Positions 55,776 to 64,000 of a DNA stretch of 64,000 nucleotides are shown here, in pieces. The position numbers were made by a program, and so were the translations under genes. Below the pieces are notes generated by a model. It ran no database searches. It worked only from the letters and a program-made list of their open reading frames with translations, and was not told the origin of the DNA. Numbering within the stretch: position 1 is the first letter of the stretch; every line of letters begins with the position of its first letter. Source of the stretch: Halocatena marina. GTDB lineage: Archaea; Halobacteriota; Halobacteria; Halobacteriales; Haloarculaceae. The DNA lies in the NCBI RefSeq assembly GCF_025913575.1, contig NZ_CP109785.1, positions 372,001 to 436,000 of the forward strand, given 5' to 3'.

Positions 55776-57041
55776 CTACGAACGGATTGATTCGATACGG
55801 TTACGAAGGCGGGCAGGAATTCCAAGGAGATTGAATCCGACGCCGACCACGATCATGAAGACGTAGAGACCCAGTGTTGAGAGCCAGATAATGATCATCG
55901 CGAGGATTGCCCACAGTCCCGCGAGATAGAAAAAAGCTCCAATAGTCATTGCCGTCCCGTAGAGGAGGACGAGATACGGTCCCCAGCCGCGGGCTTTGCC
56001 GCGCCGTGCGCGCCGGCGCACGTATCGTTTGAGGTCACTTTCGAGTTCGTCTCGGTGGACGGTTCGGTCGTCGATGTCTTCTTCGAACTCCCGAAGCTGT
56101 TCTCGCAGTCTGCGAACCTCCGCTTCGAGATCATCGTCCGATTCAACGTCAAATGGCTCGTCGTCTGGCATAGATAGTTTCGGAATTGGTGGCCCTACTG
56201 TAGTCGTTTCCGCATCAGATTCGTCGGGGTCGTCTTCGTCGAGGCGTCCGGTGAGTGCTGCATTCAGTACAACACCCACGAGGAGGATAAGAGCCCCGAA
56301 ATAGAGAAACGTCACGAGTAACAGGACCCCACCGATCGCCCCATACGCGTCGTAGCTACCCGCGTAGGCAGCGTAGATTCGAAACGCTGTCTGGAGTGCG
56401 GTCCAGCCGATTGCTGTAAAAGCTGCACCAGGGAACGCCTCTCGGACTGAGATCGATTCTCCTGGGAGGACATAATACAGGGGAAGGAGAGTGAGGGTAA
56501 GTCCACACAGCTGGGCGATTGTCCCGATTGTCCCGATGACGTCGACGGTCCCGACGACGAAATCGACCCCCGGAAAGGCGATGATCGTTCCGATAGCGAC
56601 GGTGAGTGCGATACCGATACCGACCGCCATGAGTGTCAAAAGACCATTGCGCAACTGACCGACGATCCCATCCGAGGGTGGTTCTCCATAAACGGTCGAG
56701 AAAGCAACATCGAGGCCGCGAAAGAGCTTCAGTCCGCTCCAGAGGAGAACAAGTATACTGACGACAGTCGCACCACTTTGGCCCGATTGATTGTCCAGTG
56801 CATTTTGAACGAGTTCGCCCGCTTGCCCTCCAACGGCGTTCGTCACTGGCTCTGAGACAGCAGTCGAAAACATCTCCCCGCCGACGACGGATCCGACGAC
56901 GATGGTGAGCAACAACAGAGGAATGAGTGAGATGAACGCGTAGTAGGAAAGACTCGCAGCGATAAATGTCACTTGTTCTGACCGGATGCCATCAATGACC
57001 GTTTGTATAACGCTGATAATCCGCTGCACGCTGGCATTCAC
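55776..57041 (-). CDS. YihY/BrkB family membrane protein
   Basis: The 421-aa protein has an N-terminal membrane domain of about six helices with the YihY signature (FIAASLSYYAFISLIPLLLL near residue 25, later GWTALQTAFRIYAAYAGSYD and FLYFGALILLVGVVLN). A cytoplasmic segment follows from about residue 270, with acidic and coiled-coil stretches (LEAEVRRLREQLREFEEDI), and two further hydrophobic helices close the protein. The family was once called ribonuclease BN; it is now seen as a membrane protein of unknown transport role. Confidence 0.9.
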   Translation of the reverse strand: MNASVQRIISVIQTVIDGIRSEQVTFIAASLSYYAFISLIPLLLLTIVVGSVVGGEMFSTAVSEPVTNAVGGQAGELVQNALDNQSGQSGATVVSILVLLWSGLKLFRGLDVAFSTVYGEPPSDGIVGQLRNGLLTLMAVGIGIALTVAIGTIIAFPGVDFVVGTVDVIGTIGTIAQLCGLTLTLLPLYYVLPGESISVREAFPGAAFTAIGWTALQTAFRIYAAYAGSYDAYGAIGGVLLLVTFLYFGALILLVGVVLNAALTGRLDEDDPDESDAETTTVGPPIPKLSMPDDEPFDVESDDDLEAEVRRLREQLREFEEDIDDRTVHRDELESDLKRYVRRRARRGKARGWGPYLVLLYGTAMTIGAFFYLAGLWAILAMIIIWLSTLGLYVFMIVVGVGFNLLGIPARLRNRIESIRS

Positions 57042-57124
57042 GCTCTCTCGGTTTGTCCGTCGATCACATATAAATCGGGGGAAGAAGTCATCAGAACAGA
57101 TAGTACACGCCAGCTACGGTTGGT

Positions 57125-58228
57125 TTATGTCGTTATGCGTCTCATCGCTTCGACGTCAGCGTTGGTCTTGAACGTCGTCCCTCCATAGTGGGTTCGGGAC
57201 GCCTCGTACCCCGATTCAGTCAACGCCTCGAGGAATTCATCCATCGAGATTGCAGAAATACCCCATTGCTTTGAGAGCCGGTGTTGGTCGTAATGTGTTG
57301 GTCTGTCGATTTCATCTGCGATGGTGTCGAGTAACCGACGTGATCGGGTGGCGGTTCCCAGTTCTTCTGTTATGCGTTCACGAACGTCGGTCACGAAGTC
57401 CACCTCGTGGGTCGGCCCGAGCCACAATGGACCAGCGGTGTTGATTCGAGTACTCTCGCAGTTCGGACAGACGTCGTGCGGATTGGCGATCAAACCTTCT
57501 GTCGTCGTTCGATAGAGACACGCTTCGCAGTGATCGACGTATCCGAGTTCGTCCATGGTTGCGTTCGCATCCGTCGCTCGGTGACTGGTTGCGAGATACG
57601 TTCGCACGTAGTGGCGCGTTACGTGACTCAGCACAGGCGTGACGCCAACATCGTACCGGGCAGCAGTCCGAGCGAGCGCTGAGAGAAGGATGCGGAGTCC
57701 CATCTCCGCGTGAAAGTCCGTGTTCCGTGGAACGGCGCTGTACGAACGAACCCCGCTTTGAAAGTGAGCACCACACAGCGGCGCGGTGTCGGTTGCCGTG
57801 ACACAGACGAGAGAGCGAGCACACTGGAACGCGGCGTCGGCAAATGGAATGGGCGTCCCGAACGGATCGAGATCGACCACGTCGACTCCCTTGTTTTCGT
57901 GCATGTACGCGTTCGCGTCACGGTGGACGATTCGTCCATCGAGATCGTTGCGCGTGAAGTTGGTTCGACAGTGCTCGACTGCGTCCGTATCGTAATCACA
58001 GCACGTCACGTTCCATCCTTCGGCAGCCGCGCGAACTCCCCGAATACCGCTTGCGGCGTTCGCATCGAGATACGATTCATCACCCGTCCGATCCTGCCAC
58101 GTACGTAAGACAGCGACCGTAATGTCTCGATTCATCTCCTGTCGAGGATTATAGAAGACGACATCCCCAACTCCCGACTCAGGCTGCTCGGGAACCTCGA
58201 TCGTAACCGTACCCTCGTGCACCTCCAT
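57125..58228 (-). CDS. trm1: tRNA (guanine(26)-N(2))-dimethyltransferase Trm1
   Basis: The 367-aa SAM-dependent enzyme dimethylates G26 of tRNA. The SAM-binding motif is [20 protein letters not shown] near residues 50-70 and the catalytic motif is [16 protein letters not shown] zinc-ribbon-like CEAC...CPNC lies near residue 245-270 before the C-terminal Trm1 domain. Met at 58228 ([15 protein letters not shown]) is chosen over the frame start 63 bp upstream. It is divergent from the SWIM protein gene. Confidence 0.95.
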   Translation of the reverse strand: MEVHEGTVTIEVPEQPESGVGDVVFYNPRQEMNRDITVAVLRTWQDRTGDESYLDANAASGIRGVRAAAEGWNVTCCDYDTDAVEHCRTNFTRNDLDGRIVHRDANAYMHENKGVDVVDLDPFGTPIPFADAAFQCARSLVCVTATDTAPLCGAHFQSGVRSYSAVPRNTDFHAEMGLRILLSALARTAARYDVGVTPVLSHVTRHYVRTYLATSHRATDANATMDELGYVDHCEACLYRTTTEGLIANPHDVCPNCESTRINTAGPLWLGPTHEVDFVTDVRERITEELGTATRSRRLLDTIADEIDRPTHYDQHRLSKQWGISAISMDEFLEALTESGYEASRTHYGGTTFKTNADVEAMRRITT

Positions 58229-58430
58229 ACACGTCCCAACTGCCCAAGCGCGAAAAGCGCCACCATCCCGTCGGGAGATCTGTGTTCTCACCAGACGTCA
58301 TCGATTGATGTCGGAGATCGTGACCATACAGACAGAACAAATCGAGGGAAGGGTGAACAAACGTGAATGACAGCAAACAGTGCGTGAGTGCATCGAACCG
58401 GTTTTGTTTCCTGACCGTCAAACTGTATGC

Positions 58431-58778
58431 GTGACCGCCGTGGAAGAGTGGCAGGATGCGCTCGCTGAGGAGGGCGAACTCACCGCCCCTGTAGTCGACC
58501 GTATCATCGCTGTCCACGGTTCGCGTGGAACACGCGCCATTGAGGCCGTTGCGGAGGAACGCGTCAAAGAGTACCGCGACTTCGTCGTCGTCGTTGGCCA
58601 CACTGAGGAGTACATCGTCGAGGACGGTGGGTGTACCTGCGAGGATAGCCAGTACAATCTCGACCGTGATGACCCGACACAGCGTTGCTGGCACGTGCTT
58701 GCCGTCGAAATCGCTGCACGGATCGACGCAGTCGACCACCACGATATGTGGTATTCGGAAGTCCGAGAATTCCTCTAA
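58431..58778 (+). CDS. SWIM zinc-finger protein
   Basis: The 115-aa protein contains a SWIM-type motif CTCEDSQYNLDRDDPTQRCW followed by H, that is CxC-x(n)-CxH, predicted to bind zinc and contact DNA or proteins. The N-terminal half is helical (VEEWQDALAEEGELTAPVVD) and includes EERVKEYRDFVVVVGHTEEY. The start is probably the GTG at 58431 rather than upstream frame starts. Function unknown; it follows trm1 divergently. Confidence 0.8.
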   Translation: MTAVEEWQDALAEEGELTAPVVDRIIAVHGSRGTRAIEAVAEERVKEYRDFVVVVGHTEEYIVEDGGCTCEDSQYNLDRDDPTQRCWHVLAVEIAARIDAVDHHDMWYSEVREFL

Positions 58779-58786
58779 GATAAGAG

Positions 58787-58794
58787 GTTTAATA
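58787..58794 (+). promoter_or_regulatory. TATA box of the small membrane protein gene at 58821
   Basis: GTTTAATA is centred 31 bp before ATG 58821, giving a leaderless transcript independent of the SWIM gene. Confidence 0.45.
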
Positions 58795-58820
58795 GCACAG
58801 GTGCACGGACAGGTGAGCAA

Positions 58821-59207
58821 ATGCGTCGATCGACGCTCATTGGGTTAGGATACGCTGGTTTTGGAGTCTTATTTCTCGCCAACGCTGTTACTGGAAACTG
58901 GATCCAATCTGGTTCGTGTGACTATATTCAACAGCAGTTGTTCGTCAACGTCGTTTCTGGGAGTTGGACCCAGTCTATCTCATGTGCCAACATCCGACGA
59001 CGAATGATTACGTGGGGAGTGCTCGGGGGGATCTGGCTGCTGGTCAGTGTCTTTGCACTGTTGCGACCTGAACAGTTTGAAAACAAAGGAGACACAACAG
59101 AGATTGGATACGGTGCAATGTTCTCTGCTGTGTTCGTCGTGTTGCTCGTTCTCAGCGGAGGAGTACTGATCAACGTTATACTGTCACTGATCTATATGGT
59201 CTTTTGA
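58821..59207 (+). CDS. Small membrane protein with an internal repeat
   Basis: A 128-aa protein with three hydrophobic helices (TLIGLGYAGFGVLFLANAV; TWGVLGGIWLLVSVFALL; AMFSAVFVVLLVLSGGVLIN). Two related segments, VTGNWIQSGSCDYIQQQ and VSGSWTQSISCANIRRR, lie between helices 1 and 2 and each contributes one Cys, so an extracytoplasmic disulfide is conceivable. No family is recognised. It is convergent with hisH, 14 bp away. Confidence 0.7.
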   Translation: MRRSTLIGLGYAGFGVLFLANAVTGNWIQSGSCDYIQQQLFVNVVSGSWTQSISCANIRRRMITWGVLGGIWLLVSVFALLRPEQFENKGDTTEIGYGAMFSAVFVVLLVLSGGVLINVILSLIYMVF

Positions 59208-59221
59208 ACGGTTTTGGTGAG

Positions 59222-59860
59222 TCAGGAGCAAAGCTCAACGAAGTTCCGGAGGATGCGGAGTCCCGCTTCGCCGCTTTTTTCTGGGTGAAACTGCGTTCCG
59301 AAAATTGTTCCATCGTCGTTTGCGACGACACTTGGGAACGATTGGCCGTAGTCGGTTGTCGCCACACACGCATTCTCGTCGTTTGGGTCGGCGTAGTAGG
59401 AGTGAACGAAGTAGGCGTATTGCCCATCAACCCCTTCGACGATTGGGTGCTCGCGCTCAACAGTCAGTTCGTTCCATCCCATGTGTGGTACCTTCTTCGA
59501 ACCATCGAATCTGACATTTCGGCCAGGGATGAGATCGAGCCCGTCGACATCCCCTTGTCCGGCACGGGTCGACTCTTCGCTCGAAGTGAGGAGCATCTGC
59601 ATCCCGAGACAAATACCAAACAAGGGAATTCCGTCGGCAGCGGCATCACACAACGCATCGCGGAACGGTCCCGCATTCTCCATTCCTTCGCTGAATGCGC
59701 CCACACCAGGGAGGACGATGCCGTCCGCACGATCGAGGAGCGCGGGATCGGTGCTCATTTCGACGCCAGCGCCTGCTCGCTCGAGTCCACGAGTGACACT
59801 CCGAAGATTTCCGAGTCCGTAATCGACGACGACGACATCTGCCGTGATCTGACTGCTCAT
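59222..59860 (-). CDS. hisH: Imidazole glycerol phosphate synthase subunit HisH
   Basis: The 212-aa glutamine amidotransferase subunit supplies ammonia to HisF for histidine biosynthesis. It has the start VVVDYGLGNLRSVTRGLERAG, the nucleophile elbow FGICLGMQMLLTSSEE and the catalytic His-Glu in FGTQFHPEKSGEAG. ATG 59860 is preferred over ATG 59869 because it stands at a better distance from a TATA-like CTTATCTC. No other his genes are in the window, as is usual for scattered haloarchaeal his genes. Confidence 0.95.
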   Translation of the reverse strand: MSSQITADVVVVDYGLGNLRSVTRGLERAGAGVEMSTDPALLDRADGIVLPGVGAFSEGMENAGPFRDALCDAAADGIPLFGICLGMQMLLTSSEESTRAGQGDVDGLDLIPGRNVRFDGSKKVPHMGWNELTVEREHPIVEGVDGQYAYFVHSYYADPNDENACVATTDYGQSFPSVVANDDGTIFGTQFHPEKSGEAGLRILRNFVELCS

Positions 59861-59902
59861 ACTGGTCATTGGTGGGGTGAGATAAGGCGCTTTTCGCCTT
59901 CG

Positions 59903-60496
59903 TTAATACTCGCTGAGGCGGGATTGTCCACTCTCTGCGCCCGCACCCGCGAGTGAAACTGCCTCGCTGATCGTCTGTTCGAACGTTTCTTTCTGACTTC
60001 TGTCGTACAGTGTCGCGGCGGGATGAAGACAGATCACGATTCGACGCGGGGTGCCAGCGATCCGGTGCTCGACGACTGAGCCGGCCTCCTTCGTCACTGC
60101 TACGTCGCGCTCTAACAGGTGTTGACTCGGGACTTTTCCGAGCGTAACGATAAAATCGGGATCAACCGACTCAATCTCCCGTTCGAGATGCTCCCGGCAG
60201 TTCGTGAGCTCCGCTGTGGTCGGGTCGCGGTTTTCGGGCGGACGACAGCGCACGCAGTTTGCGATACGGACATCGCTCCGGACGAGACCACAGTCGCGCA
60301 GTGTTGTACTGAGTACGTCGCCAGAACGACCGACGAACGGCTCACCTTGCTCGTCTTCACGCGCACCCGGGGCTTCACCGATAAAGAGAAGCGACGCGTC
60401 TTCTACTCCGGTACCGTTGACGATCTGCGAACGAGACTCACACAGATCTGAACAGCGCTCGCAGGCAGTCACGTCGATCCCATCAACACGTTCCAT
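59903..60496 (-). CDS. Type IV/V-like uracil-DNA glycosylase
   Basis: The 197-aa base-excision repair enzyme removes uracil from DNA. Four Cys (C12, C15, C84 and C100) have the spacing of the [4Fe-4S] cluster of family 4 enzymes. The active-site loop is LLFIGEAPGAREDEQGEPFVG and the C-terminal HPAATLYD corresponds to the conserved HPS-type motif. It lies 42 bp upstream of hisH on the same strand, but the pairing is not known to be functional. Confidence 0.93.
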   Translation of the reverse strand: MERVDGIDVTACERCSDLCESRSQIVNGTGVEDASLLFIGEAPGAREDEQGEPFVGRSGDVLSTTLRDCGLVRSDVRIANCVRCRPPENRDPTTAELTNCREHLEREIESVDPDFIVTLGKVPSQHLLERDVAVTKEAGSVVEHRIAGTPRRIVICLHPAATLYDRSQKETFEQTISEAVSLAGAGAESGQSRLSEY

Positions 60497-60635
60497 GTCG
60501 TACTAGCGGCCGAGTAATGACTACAAGATTGCGTTCTCATCTGTATCCTGTGTGAAGAAATATCCTGCAATGATATGACTCCACGATCGGGATGATACCG
60601 TCGGTGCAACCGTGGTCTCTGCTTCTCGATCTGTC

Positions 60636-61199
60636 TCATATCGTCTGCGACAGTGTATCGCCTGCTCGCGCTGCGGTGTGTGCCACACGGAGTGGCTCCG
60701 GACGTCCTCCCTCAGGAGTAAACGTTCGGACGACACGCGCACTCTCGCTCGCATCGAGGCCGATCGCTCGGACAAACACCTGTTCGTCGTTGACTTCGAT
60801 TGGCCAGCGCGGGGGCTGTCGCTCGTACCGTGAGAGTCGTTTGGTGCGTGCAGCACCATCGAACGCATCACGAAGTGCCGGTTCGAGCCCGTCGCTGTCC
60901 TCAAAGGAGACGGAAATGACCGGGCAGCTGAGAGCGTTCGCAAACTGCGGTAGATCAACAATATTGTACCACGCGGGCGCGATGCCGGAGATGAAGACAT
61001 ACTGTATATCGGGCCGGTCGACCCGATGGACGAGTTCTGTAAGACGATCGGTGCTGTCGGTTCCTCCAACCGTAACGTGCCCGAACGCTAACCCATCGAG
61101 GACACGGTCAGCACGTACGACCGCACCCGCGACAGTGCTCGTCTCAGCATCTGATTTGTACGAATCAGCCAACCCGAGTGCCCGCGTGCCTGATTTCAC
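60636..61199 (-). CDS. DUF99 (UPF0215) family protein
   Basis: A 187-aa archaeal protein of the DUF99 family, with MKSGTRALGLADSYKSD at the N-terminus, VLDGLAFGHVTVGGTDSTDR and FISGIAPAWYNIVDLPQF. The family resembles endonuclease V in fold, but activity is not established. The GTG start overlaps the stop of the DUF5786 gene, giving translational coupling. The C-terminal LRVAHTAARAGDTL is conserved-looking. Confidence 0.9.
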   Translation of the reverse strand: MKSGTRALGLADSYKSDAETSTVAGAVVRADRVLDGLAFGHVTVGGTDSTDRLTELVHRVDRPDIQYVFISGIAPAWYNIVDLPQFANALSCPVISVSFEDSDGLEPALRDAFDGAARTKRLSRYERQPPRWPIEVNDEQVFVRAIGLDASESARVVRTFTPEGGRPEPLRVAHTAARAGDTLSQTI

Positions 61200-61363
61200 T
61201 CCTTCATCTCCTCAAGTCGTTCCAAGAGCTCGTCGTTGGAAGTGTCGAACTCGAACGAGACATTCCCATCGTGAGAATCACTCGAAGAGACCGTGTCTTC
61301 ATCAAAGTCAGTGTCGATATCGCGGTTCTCCTGTTCAGATTCATCGTAGCTCCCGAAACCCAT
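61196..61363 (-). CDS. DUF5786 family small protein
   Basis: A 55-aa acidic protein beginning MGFGSYDESEQENRDIDTDF and ending NDELLERLEEMKE, which matches what I recall of the haloarchaeal DUF5786 family. The centre is D/S-rich and likely unstructured, and the C-terminal 18 residues form an amphipathic helix. An alternative ATG at 61369 adds two residues. Its TGA overlaps the GTG of the DUF99 gene, so the two are one translational unit. Function unknown. Confidence 0.8.
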   Translation of the reverse strand: MGFGSYDESEQENRDIDTDFDEDTVSSSDSHDGNVSFEFDTSNDELLERLEEMKE

Positions 61364-61537
61364 AGCCATCTAACTGTAAGGAATAGTCGTTGAAAAACGT
61401 TGGCTGCGTTCGTATTTATGATCTATCAGTAATTGCTAAAATCGAACTGTTCAGAATGGTGATATCTGACATAGATTCACCGTCGGTATCGATATGCGTG
61501 GAGGTAGGCTGAAGTACCAGCGTTACGACGTACGTGT

Positions 61538-62173
61538 ATGAACGTTCATAACGTCACGGCAGACGCCGAGACGTTCACCTGTAACGCGTACCTCGTTACA
61601 GGTTCGACGACGACACTCGTCGACGCGGGGGCTGTTTCCGGTGTGGCCGACACCATCGCAGAGTACACCGATACTCTCGATCGGGTCGTCCTCACCCACC
61701 AGCACGGCGATCACATCGCCGAGCTCGATTCGGTTACGGATGCGTTCGAACCGGACTGTTATGCCTACAGCGATCACCCTCAGTGTACCCACACCATCGA
61801 AGATGGTGATCGCATCGACATCGGTGATGAGGTCTTTGAAGTCGTTTATACACCTGGCCACGCGGCCGATCATGTTTCGTTCATGAGCGAAACGACCATC
61901 TTCACCGGAGATGTCGTCGTTCACGACGACGGTGCGTTCGATGACGGCAGTTTTGGACGGACAGATATGCCCGGTCAGTCGCGTGAGCGTCTCATCGAGA
62001 GCATTAGAACACTGTTAGAGCGCCTTCCCGATGGAGGCGGCGACAACGCAGAGAGCAGTGTCGAACACATGTACTCGGGTCACGGTGGTCCCTTCCACGG
62101 TGACGTGCGCACTGTCATCGAACGAGCACTGGAGCGAGCAGAGCGCCGAGAACCGAAATATCCTGACGAGTAG
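61538..62173 (+). CDS. MBL-fold metallo-hydrolase
   Basis: The 211-aa protein is a zinc-dependent hydrolase of the glyoxalase II-like type. The metal motif is VVLTHQHGDHIAELD (His54, His56, Asp58, His59), with further ligands in VVYTPGHAADHVSFM, FTGDVVVHDDG and MYSGHGGPFHGD. The substrate is unknown. It appears monocistronic and is divergent from the DUF5786-DUF99 pair. Confidence 0.92.
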   Translation: MNVHNVTADAETFTCNAYLVTGSTTTLVDAGAVSGVADTIAEYTDTLDRVVLTHQHGDHIAELDSVTDAFEPDCYAYSDHPQCTHTIEDGDRIDIGDEVFEVVYTPGHAADHVSFMSETTIFTGDVVVHDDGAFDDGSFGRTDMPGQSRERLIESIRTLLERLPDGGGDNAESSVEHMYSGHGGPFHGDVRTVIERALERAERREPKYPDE

Positions 62174-62220
62174 TACCACACCTACAGAAACGGTAGTACT
62201 GTAGCAAGCAATCGTCGGGT

Positions 62221-62352
62221 ATGGTCGGTTCTGCCTTTCTCAGGGGAGAAGACGTACGGCTGCGGACGATCGAAAAAGACGACGTCGACTTCCTCTGTGA
62301 TCTCATCAACGATCCCGACGGGTGGCCGTATCTGAACAATCACACGCCTTGA
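62221..62352 (+). pseudogene. 5' fragment of a RimJ/RimL-type GNAT gene
   Basis: The 43-codon frame MVGSAFLRGEDVRLRTIEKD...LINDPDGWPYLNNHTP has the standard N-terminal beta1-alpha1 of RimJ/RimL acetyltransferases and stops where the rest of the domain should follow. No continuation in another frame was clear. It looks like a gene truncated by deletion. Confidence 0.65.
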
Positions 62353-62666
62353 AATCGCTCCTGGGACAATGAGCCAGCATCTCCGGCGGATCGAAGCGAA
62401 GATTTTCTCTGAGTATCCTTCCGACGCCAGCTCGAGCGAATTATAATACAGCGTACGCTGCGATCCACGCAAGAGACATCAAACAGATCGTCCTCCTACG
62501 AACCTTCTGAATCAGAACGAGCAGTACGCTGTCGATACGTCCCGACAACACCAGCCATCACGATTCGGTATTTGCTATTCGAGTCGGACTCACGACTCGA
62601 TCAGCACTGTTCGCACGATTCTCCGCACAAACAGCTCGTACTGGGGCCATTTCCACCCGCTCTCAA
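62353..62666. other. Gap between the GNAT fragment and polC
   Basis: Nothing convincing is seen here. Scattered short frames do not resemble the missing part of the acetyltransferase. This is probably decayed DNA downstream of polC. Confidence 0.4.
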
Positions 62667-63998
62667 TCACATGAAGTCCTCGATCCCACTTTGTTTATTT
62701 TTGTCATTTTCGAATATGCTTTCTAACCGCCGTCGGAGGATGTCGAGGCGCTGTTTCGTGTACTCACGACAGCCAAACTCCTCTGCGACGTGGATCGCGG
62801 TGTCCAGATACTTGTTGACGGATCCCTCGTGGACGGTGAGCGTGACGCGGCCATCACACTCACGACACGACCCGGTGAGAGGCATTCGTCGGTACTTCAC
62901 CCCACAATCGAGACACCGGGTGTCTTGCCGGGAGAACGCACGAAGGTTTCCGATGAGGTCCGGCAAGAAGTGGTACTCGATGACACGCTCTGCGACATCT
63001 GTTTCATCGACTGCGCGCAGCTTTCGAGCAAGTTCCAGCTGTGCGTCCATCTTGTCCATCATTGATTCGAGCGTTTTGTACGCCGAGAGATCCGGCCCAG
63101 CAGCGAGATCCGTGGTGTCGTGTGTGTGTTTGAATCCGGAGTACTCATCGTCGGTACCGAGCGTTTCCTCGGCGATTGTGATGTCAACTTCGCCGGGATC
63201 GGCCATCCGACGGGTTGCCTCGTAAAATTCGCGGGGATACGTATCGACGATGTCCACATTGTGTGCCTCGTCGTCGATCTCCGTGGGATCAATACGCGAG
63301 GACATGACCAACGGTGCGTCCATCGAGTTGTGGGCATAGAGCCAATTTGCGGTGAAAATAGGCTCACCGCCGACTTGTAGGTCGTACAGATAGCCACTGT
63401 AGTCGACCTGCTCGATGTTCGTGATTCGGAGATACGAGAGATCTCCTTCGACGAGCGGTCGGAGTTCGTCGAGACAGTGCGCTGCCTCGGTCGGTACCTC
63501 GCGCTGGTCGAGTTCAGCGACGATTTCGCTGAGCTTGTCCACTAAGATGGTCTCATCACGCTCGATCGACGCCGGAATGAGCTGTTCGACACCACGGATA
63601 TCCATTTCGCGGAGGTCCTCTAGGGCACTCGGAATACGGACCGTGAGAGGTTCGGTGCCGTCATCGTCTTGCTGGCGAGAATCGCTCGCTCCACGAGAGG
63701 CAGTGAGCGTGTAGACCGACTGCTCTGATTCCTCCTGATCGTGCATTGCTATGTCGGCGACCAGTCCGAGCCGGTGGAGCAAGAATACGATCCCGTCTTT
63801 GACCGCCTCACTCGTCGTGTCGAATTCGACGCTCGAGTCGTTGTCGTCCTCACCATCGTCGATGAATCCACGGAGGAACGACAGGATGATCCTGCGCTCT
63901 GCACGGAGGATGCAGTCGGGAACAGCGTGTGCACAGTCGCTGTCGTTCGCACGCGAGTCAGCTTCGGTTTCTTCGATCCCAAGGTGATTGAGAACGTC
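62667..63998 (-). CDS. polC: DNA polymerase D large subunit (DP2), C-terminal part, with intein
   Basis: The frame enters from the right edge of the window and is partial. Downstream of an intein, the C-terminal extein (residues from SMDAPLVMSSRIDPTEIDDE to the end) is PolD DP2: it includes VDIVDTYPREFYEATRRMAD, ESMMDKMDAQLELARKLRAV and a zinc motif CLDCGVKYRRMPLTGSCREC. The protein ends SGIEDFM, a possible PCNA-interacting tail preceding Lys-Gln. DP2 is the catalytic subunit of the main euryarchaeal replicative polymerase. Upstream sequence before the splice site is intein, so the polymerase is only seen at its end here. Confidence 0.93.
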   Translation of the reverse strand, partial: DVLNHLGIEETEADSRANDSDCAHAVPDCILRAERRIILSFLRGFIDDGEDDNDSSVEFDTTSEAVKDGIVFLLHRLGLVADIAMHDQEESEQSVYTLTASRGASDSRQQDDDGTEPLTVRIPSALEDLREMDIRGVEQLIPASIERDETILVDKLSEIVAELDQREVPTEAAHCLDELRPLVEGDLSYLRITNIEQVDYSGYLYDLQVGGEPIFTANWLYAHNSMDAPLVMSSRIDPTEIDDEAHNVDIVDTYPREFYEATRRMADPGEVDITIAEETLGTDDEYSGFKHTHDTTDLAAGPDLSAYKTLESMMDKMDAQLELARKLRAVDETDVAERVIEYHFLPDLIGNLRAFSRQDTRCLDCGVKYRRMPLTGSCRECDGRVTLTVHEGSVNKYLDTAIHVAEEFGCREYTKQRLDILRRRLESIFENDKNKQSGIEDFM

Positions 63999-64000
63999 TT
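63327..64000 (-). mobile_element. Intein with LAGLIDADG-like segment inserted in PolC
   Basis: The C-terminal splicing block reads YLYDLQVGGEPIFTANWLYA then HN, and the next residue is Ser of SMDAPL in the polymerase, so the HN|S junction lies between 63327 and 63326. Further upstream, SFLRGFIDDGE (about 63877-63845) resembles the second LAGLIDADG block of DOD homing endonucleases, followed by VKDGIVFLLHRLGLVADIAM. About 224 intein residues are visible; the N-terminal splice site and the first block lie outside. Acidic, QS-rich loops suggest a partly degenerate endonuclease. Confidence 0.85.

Overview
This window is chromosomal DNA of a haloarchaeon (class Halobacteria). The evidence is acidic proteins throughout, archaeal information-processing genes (ribosomal proteins L7Ae, S28e and L24e, a thermosome subunit, archaeal glutamyl-tRNA synthetase, TmcA, Trm1, DNA polymerase D large subunit), haloarchaeal transcription factor types (TrmB, Lrp, a Bat-type HTH regulator, a TbsP-like protein) and many TATA boxes about 25-32 bp before start codons, as expected for leaderless mRNAs. 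By eye the base composition is only moderately GC-rich for this class. Most of the window is core genome.

Layout. 1-2000: pgk, a GNAT gene and tRNA-Thr(UGU). 2000-4830: an accessory island on the minus strand. It holds a membrane-anchored polymorphic toxin, a lower-GC immunity candidate, and degraded remains of a second toxin-tip/immunity cassette lying against the tRNA gene. 5036-12013: gltX, a 7Fe ferredoxin and a coupled electron-transfer flavoprotein operon (etfB-etfA-fixCX fusion-small gene). 12039-17838: a winged-helix/GNAT fusion, small proteins, a DUF456 membrane protein coupled to tmcA, then rpl7ae-rps28e-rpl24e-ndk. 18177-25813: a four-gene minus-strand operon prkA-prkA-yeaH-spoVR. 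26154-31471: conserved haloarchaeal proteins, tRNA-Leu(CAA), an inositol-monophosphatase-family enzyme and a DUF63 membrane protein.

31510-36433: a YcaO protein with an E1-like N-terminus and a coupled acetyltransferase, a TbsP-like regulator, and a CHAT (caspase-like) protein with a palindrome over its start. 36517-43395: glyA, a Nudix hydrolase, an amidohydrolase divergent from a TrmB regulator with a palindrome between them, a sugar-isomerase-like protein, an SDR and an FKBP isomerase. 43444-47027: a Bat-type regulator divergent from the phenylacetyl-CoA epoxidase operon paaA-paaB-paaC-(small ORF)-paaD-zinc ribbon. 47077-50195: a rhodanese lipoprotein, a small regulator, a decayed MFS gene and a GNAT. 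50315-62173: thermosome, MFS transporter, lrp/glnA divergent pair, YihY protein, trm1, SWIM protein, hisH, UDG, DUF5786-DUF99 and an MBL hydrolase. 62667-64000: the 3' part of polC (DP2), interrupted by an intein with a LAGLIDADG-like segment.

The most notable elements are the toxin/immunity island with its orphan module and operator-like repeats, the CHAT protease with an operator-like palindrome, the YcaO/GNAT pair, a translationally coupled small ORF plus split PaaD in the paa operon, and the PolC intein. No CRISPR array, complete insertion sequence or rRNA gene was seen.
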